DNA of 64,000 nt from Anthostomella pinea (taxonomy: Eukaryota > Ascomycota > Sordariomycetes > Xylariales > Xylariaceae), in contig CAUWAG010000007.1 in the NCBI GenBank assembly GCA_963556695.1, forward strand, positions 2,976,001-3,040,000. Direction: 5' to 3'. Below the pieces are notes generated by a model. It was not told the DNA's origin. It was given only the letters and a program-made list of their open reading frames with translations, and did no database searches. Positions 1 to 11,157 of this stretch are shown here, piece by piece. A program made the translations under genes and the position numbers. Position 1 is the first letter of the stretch, and the number at the start of each line of letters is the position of its first letter.

Positions 1-555
1 TCTAATGGCTGCTGACAAGTCCTGCGGCACCTCGGGGTTGGTGATGACGAGCAAGTTCCGTGCAATGTGCATGAGCTTGTTGAGCATCTGCAATGCTTCT
101 TTGAGGGGCGCATAGTTCTTGATGATCAGAGCGGTGACTTCTGGAGTGGTGATATCGATGAACTTGGTTGGCACATGCGGTTCTGATCGCACCCCCAGCG
201 ACTTCTCATTGAGATCACATATGGCTGCGGAGATGGCCCTCCGCAGCCATATCCAGACCCTCAGGTTCTTAGATAGTACTTCTCTGCGGCTGACATTAGT
301 ACGACTAGCCCCAGAGCACATACAGTTCAGCTTCATCTGGCCTCACCTCACATCCTTGAAGGTGTGTGTCTTCTCGAGGGTTTTTGAGATGATGCTCATG
401 ACTTTGGTGATGGACTGAGGTCCCATGACGGGCGACTGCATGTAGTGACCCTCGAGACACACCAGCGCGGCGGCGAAGATTCGCTCCTCAATGGAGTCCT
501 GCTTCCATACATGCGCTGGATCCGAGTCCAGCTTCGCAGGCGACGCCATAGCCAT
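1..555 (-). CDS. Partial helical (armadillo-like) protein, possibly ataxin-10/Ctr86-like
   Basis: This is the N-terminal part of a gene that runs off the left edge. Exon 1 is 555-347 and starts with two close Met codons (555 or 549). A GTGAGG donor at 346 joins an acceptor before 283, and the frame then stays open to base 1. About 160 residues are visible. They are alpha-helical, charged and Leu-rich, with no signal peptide. Stretches such as LMHIARNLLV and AALVCLEGHYM look like armadillo/HEAT helices, and the first resembles the fungal ataxin-10 (Ctr86) family. That family name is a weak inference from pattern memory. The remainder of the gene is needed to settle it. Confidence 0.45.
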
Positions 556-1565
556 GGCCGTGATTGACCGCGGCGCAGTTCTCGTCTACACGTGGTGCGA
601 GGATCGAATCCGGTACATGCGGTACGGCTGTACGGTTGGCGAGGGGGTCATATCAAGGCTGTCAAGCCGGACCATCCATGGATGTCCCCACCACGGACCA
701 GGACGAAGTCGGAAGCAAAGCCCTAACGATGGCGGGGCAAAGTGATGCCGGAACGTTCGCGAAGTATCCCGGTGTATGACCCGAAGTCCGCGTCGCAGGT
801 CGAGATGAGAAGTGTGTCACTATTGGCCTCCTACCGAAATACAGATCGATAATGACTGAGCACCTGGAAGTTCGGTGACTGCGGCTCTCGTTCGGTGTGG
901 TGAAAATTGGTAAAGCAATGCGGTGGCGCAAAGACCCGATTAGCGAATAGCATCTTTTGAGAGGTCAAGGCCCTGTGTGGCATATATGCATATACTGCTG
1001 TGGCTCATGCCGTACGCGGGGGGCCGGGGGCGTCATACTACAGTCTTCACTCAACGACCAGCGTCAACCTCAAGCACAACACCATGGACCATCGATGCCC
1101 GACTGTTGTACCAGAGGTAGGACCATGTCCGCCAGTGCCGCTTGGTTACTTTTCGTTTATTCTACTCAAAGCCTATCGTGGCACAAAGCCACATGGAATC
1201 CAAGCCCTGCTGGCGGATCTGGGGCTCGTTGTTCGTGATGATGATGATGAGCCGCTCCTCTGCCCCCGGGCACCGTCTGTCCATATTTTGACAAAGAATA
1301 GTGACTTGTTCTTGAGTTGTCTACTCCAAGAAACATGAGCCGTAGACTATCTCGATCGGTATGTTGGGACAGGCCTGCCTTGTGGGTCTGTGAAAGAAGC
1401 AAGCCTGGCCGCTAGACTGCGACCGAACGAAGGTAAAAAAACCTGAGTGTTCTTCCTGTGTTGTACTTTCACACAAGACCAACCTTAGCTTCATAGTTCA
1501 CCGTCCTCAATACGTACCCTCTCCCATCGTTCCACCGGTCAATTTGCGTACAGTCTGATCAAGCC
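556..1565. other. Intergenic, divergent promoters
   Basis: This 1.0-kb spacer lies between the left-edge gene (minus) and the TPR/DUF4470 gene (plus), so it should hold both promoters. Short ORFs here overlap each other on both strands and show no family motif. A small GAT run lies at 1237-1251. I see no RNA gene or repeat. Confidence 0.5.
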
Positions 1566-4404
1566 ATGGACCCATCAGCCAGTGAAACGGCCGTCCGGGC
1601 CCGCGAGCGCGGCAACGAACTCTACCGCAAGGGTCTTCTGAGCCAAGGTATGGGCTTGCCCCTTCGAGCGTATGCCTTTAGATAGGGGTTATTGATGTCG
1701 CGCATAGCCATCAGAGCGTATACGGAGGCATCTCAACTTGATCCTTCAGATCCCTCGCCATTGTCCAATCTGTCTGCTGCCTGTTTCGAGGCTGGCAATT
1801 ACTCGGAATGCATTGCATTCGCTGAGAAGGCTGTTGACTGCTTGTCTGAGGCTCAGGGGGGCGACCCTCGAGTGCAGAAGCTCCGACTCCGCATGGCCAA
1901 AGCCTACATTCACCTGAGCAGCATCGAGCCAGCGGCCAAGGTTCTATCCCACGTCCAGCCTGGCGGGGACAAGGACATGCTGCAAGGTGCTCTCAAGAGC
2001 CTGGCCGATTTCAGCGCACAATCCATCGGACTTGGTAGTTTAAGGGCTACGACCCTGAGACTGCCACGCTAAAAACCGCAGATGTAAGTTGATCAGCATT
2101 GTCAGGACGGCTTCTGCTGACCTGGAACAGGCAGGACGACCCGGATTATTTCGCTGTTGGGCACGATACTGTCGAGTCTCAGTACGGCGAAACGCTCAAT
2201 GGAATCTGCCAAGAATGACAAACTCCTCTCCTTCATGTTTTGCGGTGTCGGCGATGCTCGAAGCTTGTTCCAGACCGTCTTCACGCTGTTCATGAGCCAG
2301 GTCAAATCAAAGCAGCTGCACTTCACCATTCTGGATCACAAGCCAGCAATCATTGCCAGGGATCTCATTTCCTTTCTCTTTGATTGACAAAGCCGTTCAA
2401 TCAGGGAAGCGAGTGGAGGGAACGGTTACTACCCTGAGTTTCCTGTTCTGCACCCAGGTGCTCTCGCCTTTCGTATGGAAAATGTTCGAGAATGTCAGTG
2501 AGAACCTGGTCAAGTTGTTGGAACAAAACAAGCAGCCGATGACCTGGGCACATATTCCGCCCCAACACATGCCGGAAGTTTGCAAGGTGCTACGCACTTG
2601 GCAACGGGAGCCAGAAGACTGGTATTCGACCAAACGGATACGCAAGCTGGTCTCCAAGGATAACCGCACTCAAAGCAGCAACCAGCAGTCTATATTCGGG
2701 AAACTCGATCAGCGCTTCCCTGAATGTCAGGAAGACCATCAGCTGTTCAAGATCTTCTCCGTCATCTTGCCGACGCCTGAGGATCTTAAGAAGAACGAGC
2801 CAGAGTTGCTTGAGTTGCTGAAGGACTACCGCCAAAAGAAGGATGGAAGCAAGGAAGCCATCAGCCACTACCTCGATGAGAACTGGAAACCGAATGTCAC
2901 CCTTGTCGACGTAGACTGGGAAACGAAACGAGAAGACACGAAGCGGACCCCAGACATGGGCTTTGACCCCACTGACGTTGCCGCCACGCTCTCGGACCAG
3001 TTCAAATCGATGCCTCTGCCCTCACCAGATGGCCGAAGCAAGAAATGCATTATGGACTATATTGGTTACTTCTTCGAATTCACTACTTTGAGTGTTGCGT
3101 CACTCAAAAAGCAGATCATGATTGAGATCGGCCTGGGCGAGATGGCGGATTACATGGAACGGATACGGTACGACGCATTTGAGACTGCTAGGGGGTCGTC
3201 AGCCACGAACTCTGCGGAGGCTAGTCGATGGCCTCGCAAGTATCATGTCATACACATGAGCAACGTCCCGTAAGTCAACCATGAATTATACCGCCACTAG
3301 CTAGGGAAGGTTGACCTCAGAAGCGATTACGTTGGTGGACCCCTCACGTCCTTCCTCTACGGAGCGCCCTTGCTCGAGTCGGGATCAGGTACAGGGCTGC
3401 TGTCCTGCGTACTAAGGAACCCTCCTGAATGGAAGTCCTTGGACCAGTTTTTGTCTGAATACCTTCTCATGTACGATCGGGAACTCATCCACACACACTT
3501 CGGAGTGCGGCTGTCGAAGGAGACTCCCGAGATGAACCTCGCCACCACCGGCCCTGGCCTGTACCCCCTGATACCCTACTATCTCTGGGAGAAGTCCCCA
3601 GTCGAACGAAGCGGTCTGGAGAAGCTCATGTCCCGGCCAGCGTTCTTCAAGTGGATGTATGCCCACTTCCTGAAGATATGTCTCCCGCACCTGCGGCCCT
3701 TCACATCCTTCACGATGGTCTACGCGCCACTCAACCTGACTGTCTTCTTGAGACTCATCTCTCACGTAGCGGATCTGGGTTATCCTGCCCACTGGCTCTC
3801 GGCACTGATCGGTAGTCTTTGCGAGGGCGAGATCACGACCACGGCCCGAGCGCCGCGTAACTTCGTACTCGACAAAGCCCAAGTGGACAAAATTCATCCA
3901 TCGCGTACCATGTCGGTGAAGCCGTGGGCGGCCGAATTCAGCACGCTTGTTACTCTTTGGCGCGAGCTCTTACCGTTTGGTCTGCTCTATGGCGGACTCC
4001 CCGCGTACGAGAGCGTTACGGAGTATTCTATCAAGTTTCCCGAAGTCCATGGCTTCGGTCTGCACGTCACTCATTTTATGCCAATGTTCTGGAACCAGAA
4101 TGCATTCGGGAGACCTGCGCAGGGACCTGAAGGTTCTCGATCCCTCCTGCTGGATGACGAAGAAGGAGACACGTCCGATAACGCGAAGAAGATCAGGCAA
4201 GAAGCGGTACGTGTCATGACGACATTTGACTGGAAGATGGACACGAGGACGATCACTTTTTGGCTGAGGGACGATGTCATGGAACAGATGATCGATGAGG
4301 AATGGGAGGTTTATATCTGGAGGACGGATGCCTGGTGCAGCCTGACTAAGGGGCTGGTGCTGCAACATGCAAATGTTGAGAGACGGCCTGTTATCAGACC
4401 ATAG
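1566..4404 (+). pseudogene. TPR + DUF4470 protein, with apparent frameshifts
   Basis: The layout is that of fungal proteins with N-terminal TPRs followed by a DUF4470 domain, a family of unknown function often linked to MYND-finger proteins. Exon 1 (1566-1647) and the exon from 1708 encode TPR-type helices (RARERGNELYRKG, then LSNLSAACFEAGNYSECI). DUF4470 motifs follow: DYFAVGHDT near 2145, FMFCGVGDARS near 2235, HFTILDHKPA near 2320, and SDYVGGPLTSFLYG across the clean intron 3270-3320. The last long exon (3321-4404) is open. Three frame changes are needed that introns do not explain: near 2046-2050, between about 2160 and 2220, and in the T-rich stretch 2365-2392. The gene is therefore probably decaying, unless these are base-level assembly errors. 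The domain call is firm; functionality is not. Confidence 0.7.
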
Positions 4405-4861
4405 GCCCTCATAGTCTTTCCCGAGTGCGTCACTGTACCCCCACACGCAGCTACAGTGCAATCATGCCAGATTGCTTACCAAACCCCACTTTGCAAGTGC
4501 TCTCCTCGGAGCATCGAGATATCAAGGATGTGTCCCCCCTCGCCAAGACGTGTCAACCAACATCACCGAGTACGATTTTAGGACCTGAAAGCTCGGATGC
4601 CGGGACCTTTAGGCTACAGCATCACTCTCCTATCCCCTAACGTCATGGAACCGTCACCTGCAACCTGGTCTTCACGCATGTCCTCGGCATGCGCCTCATG
4701 TACACTGTCGACTATATCGCGAAAAGATGGAAGATTGAAATGCATGACACTAGGGGTACTGTCTGCACTGTTCCCCAGAGACTTGTACATGTGCTTAATC
4801 CCAGCATCTGCCTCAATGAAAGGACCGTAAGTACCCTGGCACCGACTAACCTTTCCCGTTG
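4405..4861. other. Intergenic, convergent 3' ends
   Basis: This spacer separates the 3' ends of the DUF4470 gene (plus) and the GMC oxidoreductase (minus). I see only overlapping short ORFs with no recognisable motif. Confidence 0.5.
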
Positions 4862-6749
4862 TCAACCACCCCGGCTCGGGATGGTCTTATCCTTCGAGAT
4901 GATGTCGGCTGCCTGCTCTGCTAGAGCATACGTAGCAGCCTGAAGGTGCCGGCCGATAGACACGGGGAACACCGAAGCGTCGACGATTCTCAGGTTTTGA
5001 ACACCCTTTACCCTCAGCTCCGAGTCCACTACGCTGCCCATGGCACAACTGCCGGAGCCGTGGAAAATGGAGGTGGCTCGTGTCTCCACTATCTCATCCA
5101 GGTACTCGTCTGAAGCATCGACGGTCAACGGTGTAGTATCACCACCTGGTGGCGTTTCAGATACCACCAGGTGGAGGCCCAAGGGCGTATCGCCAGTCAT
5201 GAGTGAGGCTATCTTGCGTAGGGATACGCGCCGTACGTACTTATCGACTTCCGTGCTAAAGAGTCAAGTAATTGGGGTCGATTACCGGAAGGTCGGCAGG
5301 GTCCTTGGATGCAATAGTGATGGTGTCTCGCGACGTCGGCTTCATGCCCATGAGAGCAGTCGAGATATGCGTGCCGTCGGGCTTCTGCGGCGGCACACCG
5401 AAGTACTGCGTCTACGTTAACATCCTGTCTCTAAACCCGCATGGCAAATTTCTAGATGAAGAAGGAAGGGGAACAACAAAGCCTGTTCTCGAAAGCAAGT
5501 CTCAGGATCCTGTGACGGGATGTTTTTATAAGGTACGTACCACGACGATGTTCTCATCAGGGCATGCGGCTTTTCAAGAAGATACCGGTCGCGATCCGCG
5601 TTCCCATCCCGATCGATCGCTGTTCTGAGCCCGTCTTTTGGGACGTCTGTGGAAACGACGTAGCTGGCTGGCATCCCCGTCCCGAATCGGGCTTCTCCCC
5701 ATCTGGGGTGGCTGGAGCCAAGGGCATCGCCGTTGGCAGGATTCCGTAGGCGCCAGTTCAGCCACAGCAGCACGTGGTCATTGAAGTTCTTGCCGACTTC
5801 TGGTGCTTCCACCTTTGTCTCGATGCCGTGCTGATCGAGGACGTCACGTGGGCCAATCCCGGAAAGCATAAGGAGCTGGGGCGTTCGGTATGCCCCAGTG
5901 GAGATGCTGACTTCTGTTCCGTGATAATCGTCACCATTGGCCAGGCGGACTCCAGTGGCCCGAGGAGTAACGTTATCTGCTTCGTCAATGAGGATCGATC
6001 CAACAAGCACGTTCGTAACGACAGTGACTCCCGCAAGGGGGTATACGGTACTAGAGATCTGGCGGGCCCCGTTGTGGCGGTTTTCATTCAGTTCCCCAAG
6101 GCCAAGGTTCTGCCCTGCATTCATATCAAGCCCTCGCAGTGCTTCGACACCGAGGGCTGCCCATGACTGCTTCACCGGGCCAGCAAGAGGATAATCCCGT
6201 CCCGTCGAGATGGGAGATTCGATATGAAGCTTTCCAGCCCTGCCATGGGCCTCGGAATTTTGGGGTTTTGTACCAAGCTTCAGTCCGCTGGAAATAGGGA
6301 AGCTGGCTATCGTAAGACCAGCGCTGATCGCCTACCATGGTGGCCCAGTCGTTGTAGTCGGAGTTTGATCCGCGCGTCCAGAGGCCTGGAATGCAACCAC
6401 GGCTCGTAATCAGTTGGGGACGAACCAAGTTGAAGACCGAAGGCACAGAGGTGAAAACTTACAGACGTTAACTACAGAGCCACCCCCAAGCGCGCGGCCG
6501 GCACCAAATGTCAACTTGCCGGCTGTGTTACGCTTTCTGGGGCACAGACTTGTAGTTCCAGTCGAACTCTCCGCCGATGAAGTTGAAGGATTGGAAATAG
6601 AGGATGTCTTTGCGATGGCTGACATCGGGGCCTGCCTCCAGAACAAGAACGCGGAGTTTGGGACTGGCTTCGATAAGTCGGCTGGCGAGGACGGTGCCGG
6701 CGAGGCCACCACCGACAATTATGTGGTCCCATCCCGTTGTTGAAGCCAT
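4862..6749 (-). pseudogene. GMC-family FAD oxidoreductase, multiply frameshifted
   Basis: The order of motifs is that of a glucose-methanol-choline oxidoreductase. The start at 6749 is followed by the FAD dinucleotide fold IIVGGGLAGTVLASRL. Then come GAGRALGGGSVVN, an intron (about 6478-6402), TRGSNSDYNDWA, STGAYRTPQLLMLSGIGP (GMC signature 2) and, near the C-terminus, FHGSGSCAMG and GRHLQAATYALAEQAAD, which carry the catalytic His region. Length and order fit a full family member of about 600 aa. The frame breaks at four places: after YKSVPQK (about 6530), near 6270 in an AAAACCCCAAAA run, near 5575-5590, and near 5255-5265. A second intron (about 5532-5424) is plausible. Substrate cannot be predicted. 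It is most likely a pseudogene; indel errors are the alternative. Confidence 0.8.
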
Positions 6750-7163
6750 CGTGAGCCTGGTCGAGCGGGGATGGTATAAATTGAGAGTGGGTGAACAGAC
6801 AGCTGGAGACAGAGTACTGAGGTGGGGATAGAAGGGGAATGAATGAAGGGTCATGGGAAGATCTCAGCCCCCATTGCCCAAAACGACCACCCCTTGCGTT
6901 ACTCGTTGGAGCGGCGTGTTGGTTACACACCATGATGTACGTGTGCACCAACTGCACACCTCTCTCCGCCATTACCGACGCATGGGCAGCTACATGTCAC
7001 AGTTCGACTGCTGGTGACTCCAGAATGACCTTTGATTGTTGTACGTGAAGAAGGAAAGAAACTATGAAGCTAGTTAGAAGCCATGATCCGGTTTGTATAG
7101 GGGTCGGTCCTGCGGGACTGTCTAGTGCTGTGGCACTACACGCACCCAGAACTCCCCCATATG
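6750..7163. other. Intergenic
   Basis: This is the upstream region of the GMC gene (minus) and the downstream region of the small unknown gene (minus). No feature is recognised. Confidence 0.45.
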
Positions 7164-7772
7164 TTACTCCTTGCCTGCTGTCGCCACCGCTGCCTCGGTT
7201 TCCTCGTCGTCACGAATTGCTTTCTCAAAATCCCAGAAGTCTATCGTACCCCAAGCTTCCAGGAACTTTTCACCGGCGAACTCTCGGATGAAAAACCGGT
7301 CCTTGTTTGGCAGTTTGGCATACAACCGGAAGTAACTAGGGAAGGGGACGACTACTCGACCGTCATATTTTTGAGCATCATCGCACTTTCTTCTGAGTGT
7401 CACAAATGCATCATATCTCAACCTTCCGATCACAGATCTCGCTTTTTTCTCCGTCATCGACTCGTTGTGGAATGCGACTTGGATGCAAGGCCATGAACTT
7501 CTTGCCGTCTTGTTCTCCTCGTCACCGATCGAGTCCGTGATATATGAATCGATAACGAGCCCATCGGTCGCTGCCTGCCATAGTGCCCTGAGGCCTGCCG
7601 TATCCTCCTCTATTTTGATTGTGGGAGCATATTTATCGGTAGCGATCACGCGGACAACTTCGCGCCATAGTTCAATGAAGCCTGCGCGGGTGCCGAGTTT
7701 TCTGATAGCCTCCGGGTATGCGGCGGTCGTAAATTGTACTTTGGCATCGGGCCTTTCGTTGGGACCGTCCAT
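7164..7772 (-). CDS. Hypothetical protein, 202 aa
   Basis: This is an uninterrupted frame with the first ATG at 7772 (MDGPNERPDAKVQF). The frame stays open for 18 codons further upstream without another ATG. The product is soluble-looking, charged and rich in aromatic residues (FIELWREV, FWDFEKAI). It ends in an acidic/Ala tail and has no signal peptide, transmembrane segment or cysteine pattern. Balanced composition and codon use like its neighbours suggest that it is coding. I do not recognise the family. An upstream exon is possible because the region before the ATG also reads like protein. Confidence 0.5.
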   Translation of the reverse strand: MDGPNERPDAKVQFTTAAYPEAIRKLGTRAGFIELWREVVRVIATDKYAPTIKIEEDTAGLRALWQAATDGLVIDSYITDSIGDEENKTARSSWPCIQVAFHNESMTEKKARSVIGRLRYDAFVTLRRKCDDAQKYDGRVVVPFPSYFRLYAKLPNKDRFFIREFAGEKFLEAWGTIDFWDFEKAIRDDEETEAAVATAGKE

Positions 7773-7826
7773 AATGAACCACGAATGCCTGAAAGGTCTG
7801 ATAAGGGGTGTAATAGATGGAGCCAA

Positions 7827-8662
7827 TACAATTCTGAAGCCAGGAAACCCCTAGAGAAGCTTTAAGGTAGGTGGATGTGCACTTTACTATTCGTCTCGAC
7901 TGGATGCGGTGGCCATACTTATACTGAGTCCTTCCTGTCAGGGTTCCAAGGTGCAAGCGTTCTGTTGGAACCGACAGTTCTTACCCTACGCCAAATGAAG
8001 CACCAACAATTCGGCATGCAACAACTATCCTTTGTGATGTGCACGTGTTGGGACCGAAAGTTCTTGCCATACGCCAGATGGAACACCGACAATTCGGCAT
8101 GAAAGAACTATCCTTTGTGTCGTGAACGTGTTGGTTGGGAGTACATACCCACTCGTGACGGTAGTCCAGCTGATGTTGGTGAGCAACTAGGTAGCCAACA
8201 AGCCCCGGATGAGTACGCATGCGATCATGTGATGTGCGACAGTCGTCCAACATGTAGCCACGGGATGCATTTGGAGTTGTACATCGGTATGGCATCATGT
8301 GTCTTCCTTGTTGGGACAGCATCGCGCAGAACATATTTCTTTCTTCTTTGCTGTCGAGTGTGTAACCACCATGGAATAAGCGGATCTCGAAACAGTCAGG
8401 TCCTCCAACAAGAACACACACTTTAAGCAACCAACTACCGACGAAGCACATGGAAATCCAGGTGGTTCGTTCATTAGGGTGGCCCTGATTGTTGGTATTA
8501 CAGGACCAGGTGAGTTTGCTTCATCTCTGTCGTTCCTCCTCCGTGTCCAGAGTCAGTCCACATCATCGCGATCCACCTCCTCGCTCAGCCCCTTCCCCAT
8601 ACTCCCTCCTCAACACCCCAATACACCCGGACCACCCCCGGCCCCTATCCATCAACCAAACC
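7827..8662. other. Intergenic with an 83-bp tandem duplication
   Basis: This stretch lies between the unknown gene and the 3' end of the LysM gene. Apart from the direct repeat at 7965-8130 and a C/T-rich tract at about 8560-8650, nothing is recognised. Confidence 0.5.
7965..8130. repeat. Two-copy direct tandem repeat, 83-bp unit
   Basis: Units 7965-8047 and 8048-8130 are exactly the same length and clearly similar. Both contain CAATTCGGCATG, AACTATCCTTTGTG and CGTGTTGG at matching offsets, with scattered substitutions. A third unit does not follow. No ORF is conserved between the units, so this is probably an old local duplication. Confidence 0.8.
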
Positions 8663-9479
8663 TTAAGCGGAAACGCCAACACAGTAGTTGTAGTCGACCT
8701 CGAGCGTAAGGCACTCGTTGTCGAGATCCGGGTTCCAGGAGTAAAACTCGGCGAGTGTGATGTCGTTGGTGGTCGCGATGGCACCACAGGTGTCGCCGTC
8801 GACGACCGTGTAGCAGTCGTCGCAGTCCGTGACGAGGCCCGGCTTCACGGGAGACGGGCAGGCCGGAAGAGGCGTGGCCGTGCCATTCACGCCCACGCAG
8901 ACGGTCTCGCCTGGGAAGAGGTTGCTGCAGTTCGACTAGATGAGGTCAGTTGGCGATCCTAGAGCAGGAGAGGGCAGGGTTGAGGAGAGTGGGGAGAGCG
9001 GTTTCTTATGGGTCACGGGACTCCTGTTGAGTTGTGTGTTGTGTGGATGGGATGGACGAGACTCACGTCGACCTCGGGGTTCCACGAATAACTATTCTGA
9101 CGTTAGCAAGGCTCTCCTATTTCGGGTTGTACCATCTCATGTGGTAGACTTACAAGTCGGCGAGCGAAAACTGGCTGTGGAACTTGTCTATGATGACGAA
9201 ACAGGCATCGCCCGACAAGACATTGTAGGTCGACGTGCCTTGGATTAAGTTAGCCTCTATACACGTCCCAAATGCATATTGATATGGTCAAGAAAGTGCA
9301 GGCTTCCAAGAGCTCTTGCGTGGAATGCTTCTTGCTTTGGGCAGTTTCGAAGTAGGGGAGTTCTTACAGGTTGAAACATAGCCCTGACGAGTAATAAGCT
9401 GCGAAGCCTGCTCGAGGGTGGGAGCAGCGAGAGCCTGGCTAGCGAGAGCTGCGACGGAGAGCAACACGTTGGTGAACAT
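8663..9479 (-). CDS. Secreted two-LysM protein (LysM effector-like)
   Basis: LysM (CBM50) modules bind chitin or related N-acetylglucosamine polymers. In fungi, secreted LysM-only proteins shield hyphae or mask chitin from hosts. Four exons keep the frame: 9479-9368, 9238-9154, 9091-9067 and 8935-8663, giving 164 aa. Residues 1 to about 18 (MFTNVLLSVAALASQALA) form a signal peptide. LysM1 runs from TYNVLSGDACFVIIDKF through DFYSWNPEVD to LFPGETVCVGV. After a Pro-rich linker, LysM2 runs from CYTVVDGDTCGAIATTNDI through EFYSWNPDLD to VDYNYCVGV. The YSWNP motif and paired cysteines are those of the fungal subclass. There is no catalytic or transmembrane domain. The family call is strong; the role in a host is inferred. 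Confidence 0.88.
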
Positions 9480-11157
9480 GGTGGCGGATTGGAGGTGATA
9501 TTAAGTTATTAGAGCAGAGGTCTCGTATTATGTAGACCGTAGTGATAGGTGAGCGAGGGTAAGTATCTGAAGAGGAGTGGAACAAATGATGCTGGTGGTT
9601 GTCGACCTCATGATGGCATACGAGGTCGAGCAAGCTCTCTTATATAGAGAATTCTGCTCCGTTCCCAGGCCTTGGACGTTCCGAGCGCTGCAATTTCCCC
9701 GTCTTCTCCGCGTGGGCATTGATCGCGGGACAGGCATCGCGAATAGGCAGACTCCGCCAAGAAAAGCAATTCCCCCTTGCTTGTGATGGCCTCACCCTTG
9801 CATTCGGCCCAATTCTCCCGTCATTCCAGGCAGCGGTGAGTTTGGGAAGAGCCATCGATATGGACCCCGCGGCACAGCAACTCGTTGCGCGGATCACGAG
9901 ATTGGATGTGGGATGATTCATCCACTTGCTATGCGTATCCTATGTATGCGAGGTATGTGCGGCTGAAATGCAGGCGGACGGCAACGAACATCGATCTGGG
10001 GTTGTGCTGCCTAGGTAAGCGAAAGGTAGTATGCAACGCGATACCTGATTAGGCTCCATCACCTTGAAAGTCTTTAGACAGAATCCTTCTCCGTGCCGCC
10101 TGATGCGACCCTGGCCTCAACCTCATTGGCCTTTCTGCTGACCTCGGCCCTTCTCACACCGTTTTCGGTCTCATGAACGCCTTGTAGGGCTTTTCCGTTC
10201 ACCAGTCGAGATTGTACAAGGCCGCATATGCAGCATCGACGTCGGATAGAATACGGCTTCCAGCATGGCCTGCGGCGCAGTGTCATGATCTCTCGGTCAC
10301 CCCAGATGGAAGAACAACCTGACGTTACATCTTCGGTCACTAAGTTGCAGGCAGACATGACTTAGTCGCATCTAGATGTCCTGTTTAGTTTTCAATAGTC
10401 TATTCCGCCGCATGACGGTACTATGCAATGTCTGGAGCCTGCTTCAATACGAGGTTGTTGGTGTAGTGAGTCAGCTCCGGATAGCCTACTGGCAATCGGA
10501 GTCTTCTGGTATGGGAGATGATGATGGAGGCTTACCCTCAACATCGCGGCAGGCATCTTGGCAGCTCTGAGCCGGAGCGGTCTCGGTCGAGCTCATGGAC
10601 GGCCAGGAGGGAGCGATTTGCATTGAGACAGAGCGACCACATCAGCAAAGTCCCGGCCCGGCAGAGGAACACTCATGGCTCTTCACATGGCCCCTCCCGA
10701 TTCCCAAGGGACTTCTGCGTCAACTGGAGCAAGTGGAGGTGCGATGACGCAGAAAGCTTGACTTCAAGCGGCGAGATTGGTACTATACTGTTGCAAACGT
10801 GATAAGGGTATGGGCCACGACCTTTGGTACCTAGGTAGTTGAGGATGGAGGTTTGATTTTGGCAGGATAGGAGTGGAGTGGAGGAGAGGAAAACAGCCAC
10901 ATCATCAGCCACAAAGAAGAACCGTGCTAGGAAGGCCCACTATGGAGGGGCACCTTCTAGCTCAGGTACGGTTTGATGCGGCTTGTTGGAGAGACTTTTT
11001 CCGGCGAGTGCGACGAACGTCGAAAAGAAGACGGGACTCCAACAACACAGTCACTCCTCATCACTCTTCGACTCCTCGACTCGCGTGCAAGACGACAGGA
11101 CAGAGGAACAGTTGAAGAGCCCAGTGTCTCTCAGCGCACCACTCTGTGTCCCTGATC
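9480..11157. other. Intergenic, divergent promoters of the LysM gene and MTAP
   Basis: These 1.7 kb hold no gene I can support. ORFs of 60-94 codons overlap on both strands and none shows a domain. The region just upstream of 9479 should hold the LysM promoter, and the stretch before 11158 the MTAP promoter. No RNA gene or repeat was found. Confidence 0.5.
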
